A DNA stretch of 64,000 nucleotides, from the NCBI GenBank assembly GCA_021732525.1, contig JAKFUU010000032.1:1-64000 (forward strand), in the 5' to 3' direction. Position numbers and translations under genes: made by a program. Below are positions 20,877 to 29,764 of this stretch, in pieces. Numbering within the stretch: position 1 is the first letter of the stretch; each line of letters begins with the position of its first letter. This stretch comes from Sphingomonadaceae bacterium (lineage in GTDB: Bacteria; Pseudomonadota; Alphaproteobacteria; Sphingomonadales; Sphingomonadaceae). Under the pieces are notes generated by a model. The model did not search any database and was not told the DNA's origin. It saw only the letters and a list, made by a program, of their open reading frames with translations.

Positions 20877-21619
20877 CCCTTAGGGTAAAGCGCACCAACA
20901 AAATAAAGCCCATCCGGCGGGGCATTATGGCCTAGCCGCGCGCGGTCTTTGGCATCGAGTGCGTCTTGCAGCGTTTGTGCGCTCCATTTGCCGCGCCCCA
21001 CCAGCGCGAGGCAGCCGACCATCGAACGCACTTGATGATGTAGGAAACTGCGCGCGGCGGCCTCGATGATGATATCATCCGCGCGCCGGACCACATCCAA
21101 GCGGTCCAGCGTTTTAACCGGGCTGTCCGATTGGCATTCGGTCGAACGAAAGGTGGTGAAATCATGCAGACCCGTCAGCAACTGCGCGGCATCATGCATT
21201 GCGGCGGTATCGAGCGGGAAGGGGATTTGCCACGCCTTGCCGCGCTCCAAAGCGAGCGGTGCGCGGCGGTTCACGATGCGATATTCATAGGCCCGGCCAA
21301 TGCAGCTAAAGCGCGAATGCCAATCGGGATTGGCAATGTCGCAGGCGGTGATCGCTATCGGTGCCGGCCGCAAATGCGCATTGAGCGCGCCCGCCAAGCG
21401 AAAGCCGGTTAAGTGGGTATCGAGATCAAAATGCCCGCGCATGGCAAGCGCATGCACGCCGGCGTCGGTGCGGCCCGCCGAATAGACCGCAATATCTTGT
21501 CCGCAAGTTTTTTTCAGCGCGGCTTCGATCGTGCCTTGGATGGTGGGTGCGTTATCCTGCCGCTGCCACCCGGCATAAGGGCCGCCATCATATTCTATGG
21601 TGATGGCAAAACGTGGCAT
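20873..21619 (-). CDS. truA: tRNA pseudouridine(38-40) synthase
   Basis: This enzyme converts uridines 38-40 of the tRNA anticodon arm to pseudouridine. The catalytic aspartate is D52 in [10 protein letters not shown]. The protein has the N-terminal [14 protein letters not shown] and late [11 protein letters not shown] motifs; length 248 is normal. Its ATG overlaps the stop of fmt (TAATG), making a coupled fmt-truA pair. The 3' end overlaps the end of the convergent amidotransferase gene, with no room for a separate terminator. Confidence 0.96.
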   Translation of the reverse strand: MPRFAITIEYDGGPYAGWQRQDNAPTIQGTIEAALKKTCGQDIAVYSAGRTDAGVHALAMRGHFDLDTHLTGFRLAGALNAHLRPAPIAITACDIANPDWHSRFSCIGRAYEYRIVNRRAPLALERGKAWQIPFPLDTAAMHDAAQLLTGLHDFTTFRSTECQSDSPVKTLDRLDVVRRADDIIIEAAARSFLHHQVRSMVGCLALVGRGKWSAQTLQDALDAKDRARLGHNAPPDGLYFVGALYPKG

Positions 21620-22536
21620 TAAAGCTGCGCGCCCGCCGGAATATGATTGCCGCGCAGAAAATCGGCGAGCGGCATGACGGGTTTTCCTGCGCGTTGGATG
21701 AGCGAGGGGCGGACCGCGCCGGCTCCGCCCGCGCCCCCCCCGCAGGCTATCTTGAGCTGATTATCGAGGATGCGGCCCATCGGGCCCGCACCGCTTACGA
21801 TATCCGCCGCCAATACCCGGTATCGTTCGCCTCTATATTCGAACCATGCGCCGGGCGCGGGGTTGAAGGCGCGGATTTGCCGTTCTACGGCCCGCGCCTC
21901 CGCTGAAAAATTGAGCCGTGTTTCGGCCTTGTCGATTTTTGACGCATAGGTCACGCCATCTGGAGCTTGCGGCTTTGCGGAATAGCCCTCCAGATTAGCG
22001 AGTACGGCGGCCATTAAGCCCGCGCCCAATTCCGCCAGTTCCGTCGTTAATTCGCCCGCCGTCTTGCGCGCCACCGGGGTTATCGCACGCGCCCGCACGC
22101 GTCCGGTATCCAGCCCCGCCTCCATCTGCATCACCATCACGCCGGTTTCGTGATCGCCCGCCAATATCGCCCGCTGCACTGGCGCTGCGCCGCGCCAGCG
22201 CGGGAGCAGCGAGCCATGCACATTGAGGCAACCAAAACGCGGTGCATCCAATATCGCCTGCGGCAGGATCAGGCCATAAGCCGCCACCACCGCGACATCG
22301 AGATTGAGCGCGGCAAAATCCGTTTGTTCCGATTCTTGTCTTAAAGACACCGGCGTTCGCACTTCCAGACCCATCGCTTGCGCGCACGCCTGCACCGCCG
22401 ACGGTGTGAGCTTCTTGCCCCGGCCCGCCGGACGCGGCGGTTGGCAATAGACCACCGCAATCTCATGCCCCGCCGCCGCCAAGCTGTTCAGCGTCGGCAC
22501 GGCGAAATCCGGGGTTCCCATGAAAGCGATGCGCAT
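21619..22536 (-). CDS. fmt: Methionyl-tRNA formyltransferase
   Basis: This enzyme formylates initiator Met-tRNA using 10-formyl-tetrahydrofolate. The start ATG 22536 gives [16 protein letters not shown], the conserved N-terminus. The catalytic region contains [21 protein letters not shown] (core [15 protein letters not shown]) and the later [10 protein letters not shown]. The C-terminal tRNA-binding domain ends [11 protein letters not shown]. It is 305 residues long. The gene is divergent from recR, with only about 40 bases between them, and is followed by truA. Its partner def lies close by on the other strand, which fits a formylation/deformylation neighbourhood. Confidence 0.96.
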   Translation of the reverse strand: MRIAFMGTPDFAVPTLNSLAAAGHEIAVVYCQPPRPAGRGKKLTPSAVQACAQAMGLEVRTPVSLRQESEQTDFAALNLDVAVVAAYGLILPQAILDAPRFGCLNVHGSLLPRWRGAAPVQRAILAGDHETGVMVMQMEAGLDTGRVRARAITPVARKTAGELTTELAELGAGLMAAVLANLEGYSAKPQAPDGVTYASKIDKAETRLNFSAEARAVERQIRAFNPAPGAWFEYRGERYRVLAADIVSGAGPMGRILDNQLKIACGGGAGGAGAVRPSLIQRAGKPVMPLADFLRGNHIPAGAQL

Positions 22537-22579
22537 TTGATTGTTTTCCTTTATTACAAAGCGCCCTAATGGGGTCATC

Positions 22580-23176
22580 ATGGCATCGCAAGAAATAGAC
22601 GCATTGGCGCAGGCTTTATCGAAGCTTCCGGGGTTGGGGCCGCGGTCGGCGCGGCGCGTGGTGCTGCATTTGATGAAGAAGCGCGAAAGCGTGTTGCAGC
22701 CGCTGCTGCGCGCGCTTGAAAATGTTGATCGGCGGCTTTTGACCTGCGCGACATGCGGTAATTTGGATACGAGCAGCCCGTGCGGAATTTGCGCCGATCC
22801 GCGCCGCGACATGCGCGCGATCTGCGTGGTGGAGGATGTGTCGGACCTTTGGGCGCTCGAACGTTCGCGGCTGTTTCCGGGGTGTTATCATGTACTGGGC
22901 GGCAAATTGAGCGCGCTGGACGGGGTGCGGCCCGAAGATTTGAATGTCGAGGCGCTGGTGGCCCGCGCGGCGGCCGGCGGCATTGACGAAATTGTGTTGG
23001 CGATGAATGCCACGCTGGAGGGGCAAACGACCGCGCATTATCTGGCCGAACGGTTGGAAGGCTTCCCGGTCCGGCTCACCCAATTGGCGCATGGTGTGCC
23101 GGTGGGCGGTGAACTGGATTATCTCGACGAAGGCACCTTGGCGCAGGCCTTGCGCGCCCGCCGGCCGATTGGCTAA
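22580..23176 (+). CDS. recR: Recombination mediator RecR
   Basis: RecR acts with RecF/RecO to load RecA on gapped DNA. The N-terminal helix-hairpin-helix is [14 protein letters not shown]; the zinc finger uses CATC and CGIC; the Toprim domain contains [15 protein letters not shown] and the [10 protein letters not shown] segment. The ATG at 22580 gives 198 residues, the family length. The gene is divergent from fmt and lies 50 bases before def. All zinc-binding cysteines are present. Confidence 0.96.
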   Translation: MASQEIDALAQALSKLPGLGPRSARRVVLHLMKKRESVLQPLLRALENVDRRLLTCATCGNLDTSSPCGICADPRRDMRAICVVEDVSDLWALERSRLFPGCYHVLGGKLSALDGVRPEDLNVEALVARAAAGGIDEIVLAMNATLEGQTTAHYLAERLEGFPVRLTQLAHGVPVGGELDYLDEGTLAQALRARRPIG

Positions 23177-23226
23177 GCAAACGAAGGCATCTTGTCAAAA
23201 AAGCCTGCAATGCCTATCTGATCGCC

Positions 23227-23781
23227 ATGGCCCTATTACCCATTCTTGAAGTGCCCGATCCGCGGCTTAAAACCATATCCCAGCCCGTCACCCTATTTGA
23301 CGATGACCTGCGGCGGCTGGTCGATGATATGTTCGAAACCATGTATGACGCGCCGGGTATCGGCTTGGCCGCGATCCAGGTGGGTGTGCCCAAGCGCCTG
23401 CTGGTGATCGATTTGCAGGAGCCTGCGCCGCATGACCATGCCGAAGGCGAGGCTTGCGGCCATGACCATGGCGTGATCAACAATCCGCGTATTTTTATCA
23501 ATCCCGAAATTTTGGACCCTTCGGACGATATGGCGACCTATAACGAAGGCTGCCTATCGGTGCCCGATCAATATGCCGAGGTGGATCGCCCCGCCAAAAT
23601 CCGTGCGCGGTGGCAGGATTTGGACGGCAAAATCCATGAAGAAAATATGGACGGGATGATGGCAACATGTTTGCAGCATGAAATGGACCATTTGGAAGGC
23701 ATATTATTCATCGACCATTTGAGCCGGTTGAAGCGGCAGATGCTGCTCAAAAAAATCGAAAAACTGCGTAAGGCGGCTTGA
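23227..23781 (+). CDS. def: Peptide deformylase with His-rich insert
   Basis: This metalloenzyme removes the N-formyl group from nascent proteins. Metal ligands are C109 (EGCLSVP), H151 and H155 (HEMDH), and the first motif GIGLAAIQ is at 44-51. A 19-residue insert at about 65-83 between the VIDL strand and the NNPRIF strand holds H69, H71, C77, H79 and H81 in two HDH groups. In the usual enzyme this loop is short and rarely His-rich. It could bind metal. Length 184 is slightly longer than average for that reason. The gene follows recR. Confidence 0.95.
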   Translation: MALLPILEVPDPRLKTISQPVTLFDDDLRRLVDDMFETMYDAPGIGLAAIQVGVPKRLLVIDLQEPAPHDHAEGEACGHDHGVINNPRIFINPEILDPSDDMATYNEGCLSVPDQYAEVDRPAKIRARWQDLDGKIHEENMDGMMATCLQHEMDHLEGILFIDHLSRLKRQMLLKKIEKLRKAA

Positions 23782-23790
23782 TATCTAACC

Positions 23791-23896
23791 TAGAGCATGA
23801 TGCGATCAGATAGAATCGCATCATGCTCTTTATCTCTTTGTGATCGCGTGATTTTAAGCGATTAACCGGTACCCACTTAATCGCATCGCGCTCTAA
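23791..23896. repeat. GAGCATGATGCGAT palindromic element
   Basis: A perfect 15-bp stem pairs 23792-23806 with 23815-23829. The rest contains a TCTTTGTGATCGCGTG core and AAGTGGGTACC read on the opposite strand, and ends in GCGCTCTA, an inverted match to the TAGAGC start. A looser relative is at 29426-29514. Such TAGAGC...GCTCTA elements with GTGGGTACCGG are familiar dispersed repeats in alphaproteobacteria. It lies between convergent def and the MFS gene and could act as a two-way terminator. Confidence 0.75.
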
Positions 23897-25107
23897 CGCT
23901 GCGGCATGGCCGCCAGCAGCAGGCAGGCAGCCAATGAAAGCCCCGCGAGCAGCCAAAGCAGTGCGGCAAAGCCAAATTGGGGGACCAGCGCAACAATCAG
24001 CCAAGGCATGATCATCGACGGGATGGTATTGGTGAGATTAAACAAGCCCAAATCGCGGCCGCGATTGCGCGGATCGGTGAGCACCCGCAGCGTCTGGGCG
24101 GAATGAAGCGCCAAAAAAACGCGGGTTGCGACGCCGAAAATAAGATAGCCTGCTATGGCGGCCATCGCCCCGGCCTGTATTGCCATAATCAACAATCCGG
24201 CAGCGGCGAGCGCGGCGCATAAGGCGAGCGGAAAAATGGCGCGCCCGGTGCGGTCCGACCACCGGCCGACCGCCAATGCAATGCCCACCGAGGCGGTCGC
24301 CGCGACGGCAAAGATAACCGCAATGTCGCGGTCGCTAAAATGAGCATCCTGGCTGCGAAACCACAATAGCAAGAAGGCGAAGAGCGCCGCTTCCGAAATT
24401 TGCACGAGCAACCGCGCCAGCCACATATATTGGACAGCGGTGCGGCTTTGCGGGACAATTTGATCGCTTGGCATCGCGGGCGGCGTTGCGGCATTTGCGG
24501 GATCACACGTTAGTTGCGGCATTGCGGCCGGCCGGCCAAAAATCACCAACGGACCGACCATTATGATCACCAATATCGCGGCCATCCAATGCCCATATTC
24601 GCTAGCGGCGGCGCTGCGCCAAGTGGCCAGAACCGCCGCTATCCCCCCCACTGCGGGCGCAAGCGCCAGCATGCCGCCCAGCCGCCCTTTTTGCGAATCG
24701 GGCACGGTGTCCCCCGCCCATGCGGCGAGCGGCGCCAACATCATATTCAGACAAATTTGCCAGCCAACGACCATCGCGATCAACATCGCGCCGCTCTTGG
24801 CCAGGGGGATCATCAGCAGCATCGCCGATGAAGCCGCCATGCCGCCCGCAATCCAGCGGCGACGTTGGTAATGTTGATCGCTCAGCCGGCCAAACAGGAT
24901 GTTCGACACGCTGGCCGTGATCGCGCCCGCAAATGTTATGTAAGCCAAAGTGGACAGGGCATCGCCGCCCGCCAGCATGGCGACTTGCGCCGGCAGGATG
25001 ACCGTCAAAAACGGTATATAAGCCACCGCGGCGCCCGATATGGCGAGCGCATATAAATATAAAAAGCCGCTATTTTGCTGCTCTCCAGGGCCGCTGTTAC
25101 CTGCCAA
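23893..25107 (-). CDS. MFS transporter, sugar-type neighbourhood
   Basis: This 404-residue, very hydrophobic protein has about twelve transmembrane segments. The cytoplasmic loop 2-3 motif is present in degenerate form (NILFGRLSDQHYQRRRW) and is repeated as VGRWSDRTGR after segment 8, as in MFS proteins. The substrate cannot be read from sequence; its place beside a LacI-type regulator, a TonB receptor and a GH16 glucanase suggests import of a sugar or oligosaccharide. Its start overlaps the LacI fragment by 11 bases, so the two were once an operon. Confidence 0.8.
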   Translation of the reverse strand: MAGNSGPGEQQNSGFLYLYALAISGAAVAYIPFLTVILPAQVAMLAGGDALSTLAYITFAGAITASVSNILFGRLSDQHYQRRRWIAGGMAASSAMLLMIPLAKSGAMLIAMVVGWQICLNMMLAPLAAWAGDTVPDSQKGRLGGMLALAPAVGGIAAVLATWRSAAASEYGHWMAAILVIIMVGPLVIFGRPAAMPQLTCDPANAATPPAMPSDQIVPQSRTAVQYMWLARLLVQISEAALFAFLLLWFRSQDAHFSDRDIAVIFAVAATASVGIALAVGRWSDRTGRAIFPLALCAALAAAGLLIMAIQAGAMAAIAGYLIFGVATRVFLALHSAQTLRVLTDPRNRGRDLGLFNLTNTIPSMIMPWLIVALVPQFGFAALLWLLAGLSLAACLLLAAMPQR

Positions 25108-25495
25108 TCGCGCCGCCCGCGGAATCGCCCAAAGCGGGGCTATATCCCGGCGCGGCGCAGCTTCCGCGTGGTATCAGGTTACTTTGGATAACAACCGGTT
25201 GATCGAAATCGCCGCCGCTGGCGATCAAATATTCGACTGCTTTTGAAAATATTGCTGCAACCGGTTGATCGATCGCGGTAATTTGCGGATCGGTGAAGCG
25301 GACGAGCGGGGAGTTATCAAAACTGATTAACGACAGATCGCGCGGCAATTTCAAGCCTCGCCGAACCGCGGTGTCCAAAGTGGCGAGCGCCATTTGGTCG
25401 TTGCTGGCGATGATTGCGGTCGGCGGATCGGCCGCGCCGAGCAACCGCCTAGCTGCGGCTGCGCCGCTATCATAAGTAAAATCGCCCCGTGCCAT
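25097..25495 (-). pseudogene. Truncated LacI-family regulator
   Basis: The 132 residues match only the C-terminal third of LacI/GalR regulators: ARRLLGAADPPTAIIASNDQMALATLD, core PTAIIASNDQMALA, then RGLKLPRDLSLISFDNSP (core PRDLSLISFDNSP), ITAIDQPVAAI and IIPRGSC-like ending (LIPRGSCA). About 200 residues, including the DNA-binding helix-turn-helix and the first half of the ligand domain, are missing. A TGA lies two codons upstream of the first ATG in frame, and the next 180 bases up to the TonB receptor encode no helix-turn-helix in any frame I read. I take it as a deletion remnant that cannot bind DNA. Confidence 0.8.
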
Positions 25496-25639
25496 TAATC
25501 AATCCCTTGTTTGCCGATGATTTATAAAGCTGAGCCCATGGGTGCAACAACATTCGGTCCCGCCGGCGCAGCTTTCCCGATTGGATAAAATGCGATCTTT
25601 AAGACTTGCTTTTTCTGGCGCGCCGTGCGACCCAGAGCT

Positions 25640-25655
25640 TTGGGAACGTTATCAA
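25640..25655. promoter_or_regulatory. LacI-type operator before TonB receptor
   Basis: TTGGGAACGTTATCAA is an imperfect palindrome (12 of 16 positions symmetric) with the central CG and AACGTT core characteristic of LacI-family operators. It lies 17 bases before the receptor ATG and just ahead of its GGAGG ribosome-binding site, a place where a bound repressor would block elongation or overlap a promoter. The adjacent LacI gene is truncated, so if the site is used, another LacI-family protein must bind it. Confidence 0.5.
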
Positions 25656-25671
25656 TACGTGGAGGATTATA

Positions 25672-28428
25672 ATGAAAAAACGGAGCAAATCATTTCGTCA
25701 GTTGACCATATCAACATCTATACTGGCCGCTTTCTACGCTGTGCCAGCGATGGCGCAAGAAGCGCCGGCAGCTGAAGAAGCCGAAAAAGCGGTCGATGCG
25801 GCGGATGATGATGAGGCGGTTATTATCGTGACAGCCGACCGCCGCGAACAATCGCTGCAGGATTTTGCCGGAACCGCCGCTGTCATCAGCGGTGAAGATC
25901 TGAAAAAAATTGGCGTGCAGAATTTTGTCGACTTGCAACAAAGCATCCCCGGCCTGTCGGTTGCCAATAACCAGGGCAATGTGGAAGTGTTCATTCGCGG
26001 TATCGGCAGCACGAATAACACCGAATTGGGCGATCCCGCCGCCGCATTCCACTTTGACGGGGTCACCATTCCGCGGCCAACCGGCATCGGCAGCGCCTTT
26101 TACGATATTGAGCGCGTGGAGGTGAATGTGGGTCCGCAAGGCACGCTGCGCGGCCGCAATGCCACCGCCGGTTCGGTCAACGCGATCACTTTTAAGCCCG
26201 GTCTTGGCATTTTTGATGCGGCGGTTGAGGGCGAATATGGCAATTTCAACCAGCGCTCGGTCAATGCGGTTTTGAATTTACCCATTGGGGATAAGGTCGC
26301 GGTTCGTTTCGCGGGGCTTTATCTGGCACATGACAGCTATTATGATAATGTCGGCCCGGTGCAGGGTATCGATGTGGCCGAAGCCGAAAAGAATTTTTCC
26401 GGCCGCGCGCAGATTTTGCTCAAACCGACCGATCGGCTGACCATTTTGGTTGCCGGCGATTATATCAGCGAAACCGGAACCGGATATACCGGCACCAATT
26501 TTGCTTTGCCGCTGGGCGAAATTGACGATGGTGATCTGGAAAGCCTGGATCAGATTGAAAATCCCCGCGAGGTTATTGCGCGCGGTATCACGCCCGATCT
26601 AAACGCCGATCATTGGGGTATTCGCACAACGATAACTTACGAAGCCGATCCGTTCACGATTGAATATATCGGCAGCTATCGTGACGCGGTGTATGATTAT
26701 GAGGCAACGACGCCGCTGACGCCGAATTTCCCCGGCGTCATCGATGCATTGTCGGGCGGCGCGGGCAATCCCAATGGGGCCATTATTCTGGCCCAATCGT
26801 TGGATAATTTCTCACGCTTTCGCTCGATATCCGATTCGCGTTCGCATTTTCATGAATTGCGGTTCTTTAACAATGAAGGACCAGCAATTTGGAGCGTAGG
26901 CGCGCAATATTTCCGGGAAGATATTTTCTCTTTTCTGGGCTCTACGGGCGATAGAAATCCGTTTTTCCAAGGTGTAGAATTTAATACCAATGTCGATACC
27001 GACTCTTTGGCTGCTTATGGCGACCTCACTTATTCCGTAACTGAAAAATTTCGCATAACGGGCGGCGTGCGCTATACGGCGGACCGTAAAGAGCGCACCG
27101 GAGTGGCCGCGCGATACGGCCTGGCATTGGGGGATGACAATTTCAACTGTTGCCTCGGCGTGCGCACCGGCACCGAGGGCTTTGAATTTGCGGCGCGGGG
27201 CCGGACGATCATCGATCCCGACACCAATGGCGATGGCACGATCAGCGATCTGGAAGTGTTTCAATTCCAAGCCAATGGCGTGGCAACTCCGGGTGCACGA
27301 GATAACTTAGATGATATCTTAGCAAATGGCCCTTTGGCGGGCCATTTTTTTGATGTTCCTGATGGTTTGCCCTGCGTAGACACTAATTTTGGTGATGGAT
27401 TGACCTGCGATGGCTTCGCTGCAACAACGCAATTTACCTTTGCGGTTCCATTCCAAGGGCAGATTTTCCGTCAGGCAGGCCGGATCAATGATAGCTTTAT
27501 CGATTGGCGCGCACGCGCCGAATATGACATTACCGATGATAATTTGGTCTATGCTTTGGTTGCATCGGGAAATAAATCAGGCGGTTTTAACGATAATCTA
27601 GGCGATTTGGGTGTTGCCCCCACTTATGACCGGGAATCGGTTGTTCTGTATGAATTGGGCAGCAAAAATGAATTTTTCATTGGCAATGTTAAAACGCGCT
27701 TAAACGCTTCGGTCTTTTATAATGATTATACAGATCAAGTTTTTACGGCGCTGCAATCGGTGGCTCAAGTTCTCAGCTTCGCCAATTCCCAAGGGGTAAA
27801 CATCGATTTGCCGCCGAATACGAGCACGGCGTTGGTGGTGTCTTTCAGTTTTAATGCCGCCAGTTCGGATATTTATGGCTTTCAATTGCAAGGCGGATTT
27901 GATTTGCCGGCCAATATCAAGCTTGATTTCAGCGCACTATATTTAGAAGCGTCAATCCGAGAAGCCGATCCCATACAGGATTTCCGTTTCCAAGCCGACG
28001 TGGACCCCATTAACGCCGTTTTGCGGCCGATCACTGATAGCCGGCTGCCGCGTACGCCGCGCTGGCAACTGAATGCCAAATTATCCCAAGCATTTGAAAT
28101 TGGCGATGGTCAGCTTGATTATGTATTATCCGCTGGATATCGGTCGTCTCAATTTCAAACTATTTTCAACAGCTTGCAATTTGATGCCAACGATGCCGCC
28201 ACGCGCGTTACGGGTGGCCGGTTGCTTGACGAAGTGCCGGGCTATTTCACGCTTGATATCGGTGCGGGCTATACATTTGACTCGGCTGGTAAATACCGGG
28301 TCGAGGCCTATGCCAATAATGTGACTGATTCGATTAATGCGGCGGCGATTATTATCACGCAATTTGATAATACCCGTTTCTTCAATCGGCCGCGCACTTT
28401 TGGTGGCCGGGTGCGCGTTAAATTTTAA
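25672..28428 (+). CDS. TonB-dependent receptor (glucan locus)
   Basis: This is an outer-membrane active transporter. The signal peptide ends AVPAMAQ; a TonB-box-like EAVIIVTAD is near residue 45; the plug domain has LQDFAGTAAVISGEDLKKIG (core AAVISGEDLKKIG) and the RNATAGSVN element; the barrel ends with a terminal Phe (GGRVRVKF). With start ATG 25672 (GGAGG upstream) it is 918 residues. Neighbouring MFS, LacI remnant and GH16 endoglucanase suggest an oligosaccharide substrate, possibly laminarin-derived; this is inference. A strong rho-independent terminator follows. Confidence 0.92.
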   Translation: MKKRSKSFRQLTISTSILAAFYAVPAMAQEAPAAEEAEKAVDAADDDEAVIIVTADRREQSLQDFAGTAAVISGEDLKKIGVQNFVDLQQSIPGLSVANNQGNVEVFIRGIGSTNNTELGDPAAAFHFDGVTIPRPTGIGSAFYDIERVEVNVGPQGTLRGRNATAGSVNAITFKPGLGIFDAAVEGEYGNFNQRSVNAVLNLPIGDKVAVRFAGLYLAHDSYYDNVGPVQGIDVAEAEKNFSGRAQILLKPTDRLTILVAGDYISETGTGYTGTNFALPLGEIDDGDLESLDQIENPREVIARGITPDLNADHWGIRTTITYEADPFTIEYIGSYRDAVYDYEATTPLTPNFPGVIDALSGGAGNPNGAIILAQSLDNFSRFRSISDSRSHFHELRFFNNEGPAIWSVGAQYFREDIFSFLGSTGDRNPFFQGVEFNTNVDTDSLAAYGDLTYSVTEKFRITGGVRYTADRKERTGVAARYGLALGDDNFNCCLGVRTGTEGFEFAARGRTIIDPDTNGDGTISDLEVFQFQANGVATPGARDNLDDILANGPLAGHFFDVPDGLPCVDTNFGDGLTCDGFAATTQFTFAVPFQGQIFRQAGRINDSFIDWRARAEYDITDDNLVYALVASGNKSGGFNDNLGDLGVAPTYDRESVVLYELGSKNEFFIGNVKTRLNASVFYNDYTDQVFTALQSVAQVLSFANSQGVNIDLPPNTSTALVVSFSFNAASSDIYGFQLQGGFDLPANIKLDFSALYLEASIREADPIQDFRFQADVDPINAVLRPITDSRLPRTPRWQLNAKLSQAFEIGDGQLDYVLSAGYRSSQFQTIFNSLQFDANDAATRVTGGRLLDEVPGYFTLDIGAGYTFDSAGKYRVEAYANNVTDSINAAAIIITQFDNTRFFNRPRTFGGRVRVKF

Positions 28429-28465
28429 CGCTGGGGCGGCGTTGACACGATAATTTGCTAATTAT

Positions 28466-28505
28466 ATCCCTCCGAAATTCAATAGATGTTCGGGGGGATT
28501 TTTTT
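28466..28505 (+). terminator. Rho-independent terminator after TonB receptor
   Basis: ATCCCTCCGAA (28466-28476) pairs with TTCGGGGGGAT (28489-28499) with one G-U pair, followed by a run of seven T. This is the best terminator in the window. It ends only 17 bases before the GH16 ATG, so GH16 expression needs either read-through or a promoter within it; a TTGACA at 28442-28447 lies just upstream. Confidence 0.85.
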
Positions 28506-28522
28506 AGGAAAAGGGACTGAGG

Positions 28523-29428
28523 ATGGATATATCGATTTGGGTCCGATTGGTGCTGGCCGCCAGTTTCGCGGCACCTTTGCTTGCGCAAGATACCGGAACT
28601 GTGCCTGCCGCAACCATCATCAGCGCGCCTGCCGAGGCCCAAAAACGCGTTGAAACTCATCATGCACCGGCGGGATATGATCTGGTTTTTCAGGATGAAT
28701 TTTCGCGTGACGGAATGCTGGATGAAAGCAAGTGGGATTATGCTACTGAGCGCAATGCGCAAGGGTGGTTCAACCGCGAAAAGCAATATTACGCGCGCGG
28801 CCGAGCCAAAAATTCACGTATCGAAAATGGCCATCTGATTATCGAGGTGCATGCAGAAGAGCTGAATAAAAGCGAATTTCCCGACTGGTCGGGTCAAAAA
28901 TACACCTCGGCGCGGGTGCTGACCCGCGGCAAGGCAGCTTGGACTTACGGATTTTACGAGATTAAGGCAAAATTACCATGCGGGACGGGTACATGGCCGG
29001 CAATATGGACTTTGCCCGAAGATCCTGACGTCGTTTGGCCCAATGGCGGCGAGATTGATATTATGGAACATGTCGGCTTTGATCCCGGCGTGGTCCATCA
29101 ATCGATCCATACCCGTGCGTTCAACTTTCGCGCCGGCACGCAGAAAACGACCAAATTTGATGTGGCGGATGCTTGCGCCGCCATGCATCGCTATCAATTA
29201 TTGTGGACGCCGGAATTTGTCTTGCTGGGTATCGATGATAGCCCCAAATTCCTTTACAAAAAAGACAAAGGCAATGCGTCGCGCTGGCCATTTGATAAGC
29301 CGCAGCATCTGCTGCTCAATATCGCCGTTGGCGGTGATTGGGGCGGTCAGAAGGGTATCGATCCCAAGGCATTTCCAGCTAAATTTGAGATTGATTATGT
29401 CCGGGTTTACCAACTGAAAAACCGTTAG
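28523..29428 (+). CDS. GH16 family endo-beta-glucanase
   Basis: This is a secreted glycoside hydrolase of family GH16, most likely acting on beta-1,3-glucan such as laminarin. The signal peptide covers about residues 1-23 (ends ...PLLAQ). The catalytic motif is GEIDIMEHVG with nucleophile E177, assisting D179 and acid/base E182; the extra Met (bulge form, ExDxxE) is the laminarinase type. Other family marks are YDLVFQDEFS near residue 52 and TWPAIWTLPE. Length 301 is right for a single-domain enzyme, with no binding module. It lies next to a TonB receptor and MFS transporter, forming a small glucan-use locus. Confidence 0.92.
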   Translation: MDISIWVRLVLAASFAAPLLAQDTGTVPAATIISAPAEAQKRVETHHAPAGYDLVFQDEFSRDGMLDESKWDYATERNAQGWFNREKQYYARGRAKNSRIENGHLIIEVHAEELNKSEFPDWSGQKYTSARVLTRGKAAWTYGFYEIKAKLPCGTGTWPAIWTLPEDPDVVWPNGGEIDIMEHVGFDPGVVHQSIHTRAFNFRAGTQKTTKFDVADACAAMHRYQLLWTPEFVLLGIDDSPKFLYKKDKGNASRWPFDKPQHLLLNIAVGGDWGGQKGIDPKAFPAKFEIDYVRVYQLKNR

Positions 29429-29764
29429 AGCATGACGTGATTTGATCGGATCGCATGACGCAGTTGATCCATCTGATGTCATCAAACTCCAAAATCTTTG
29501 TGATCGCGTGGTTTTTTTGGACCAACAGGATCCCAGTTTTTCGTTAACTGCGCGCATTACCAACCAGATCGATCCGTGTGGGGCTTTTTGTGCCTTTTAT
29601 ATGGAATGGAACCATGCCGGATGTAACCAAGCCGGTTTTTGGATCGAATGCCCCATCGGGATCAGCCTGCGATTTAGGCATCGATAGCTTTTATTCATCG
29701 CCTGTTCGATCCGCTTTTGCGAATCTAATCAGTTATATAGTTGATTTTACGAGGGAGCTTAAAA
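29426..29764. repeat. Relative of GAGCATG element and gap
   Basis: This 336-base stretch has no credible gene. Its first 90 bases (29426-29514) start TAGAGCATGACG, contain the TCTTTGTGATCGCGTG core shared with 23791-23896, and are a diverged member of that element family lacking the perfect stem. The remainder is unremarkable A/T-richer DNA leading to the GAGGGAG ribosome-binding site at 29751-29757 of the next gene, and should hold its promoter. Confidence 0.6.

Noticed and set aside
29442-29687. Small frames in the gap before the barrel gene
   Set aside because: No ribosome-binding site and the region is a decayed repeat; codon pattern unlike neighbours.
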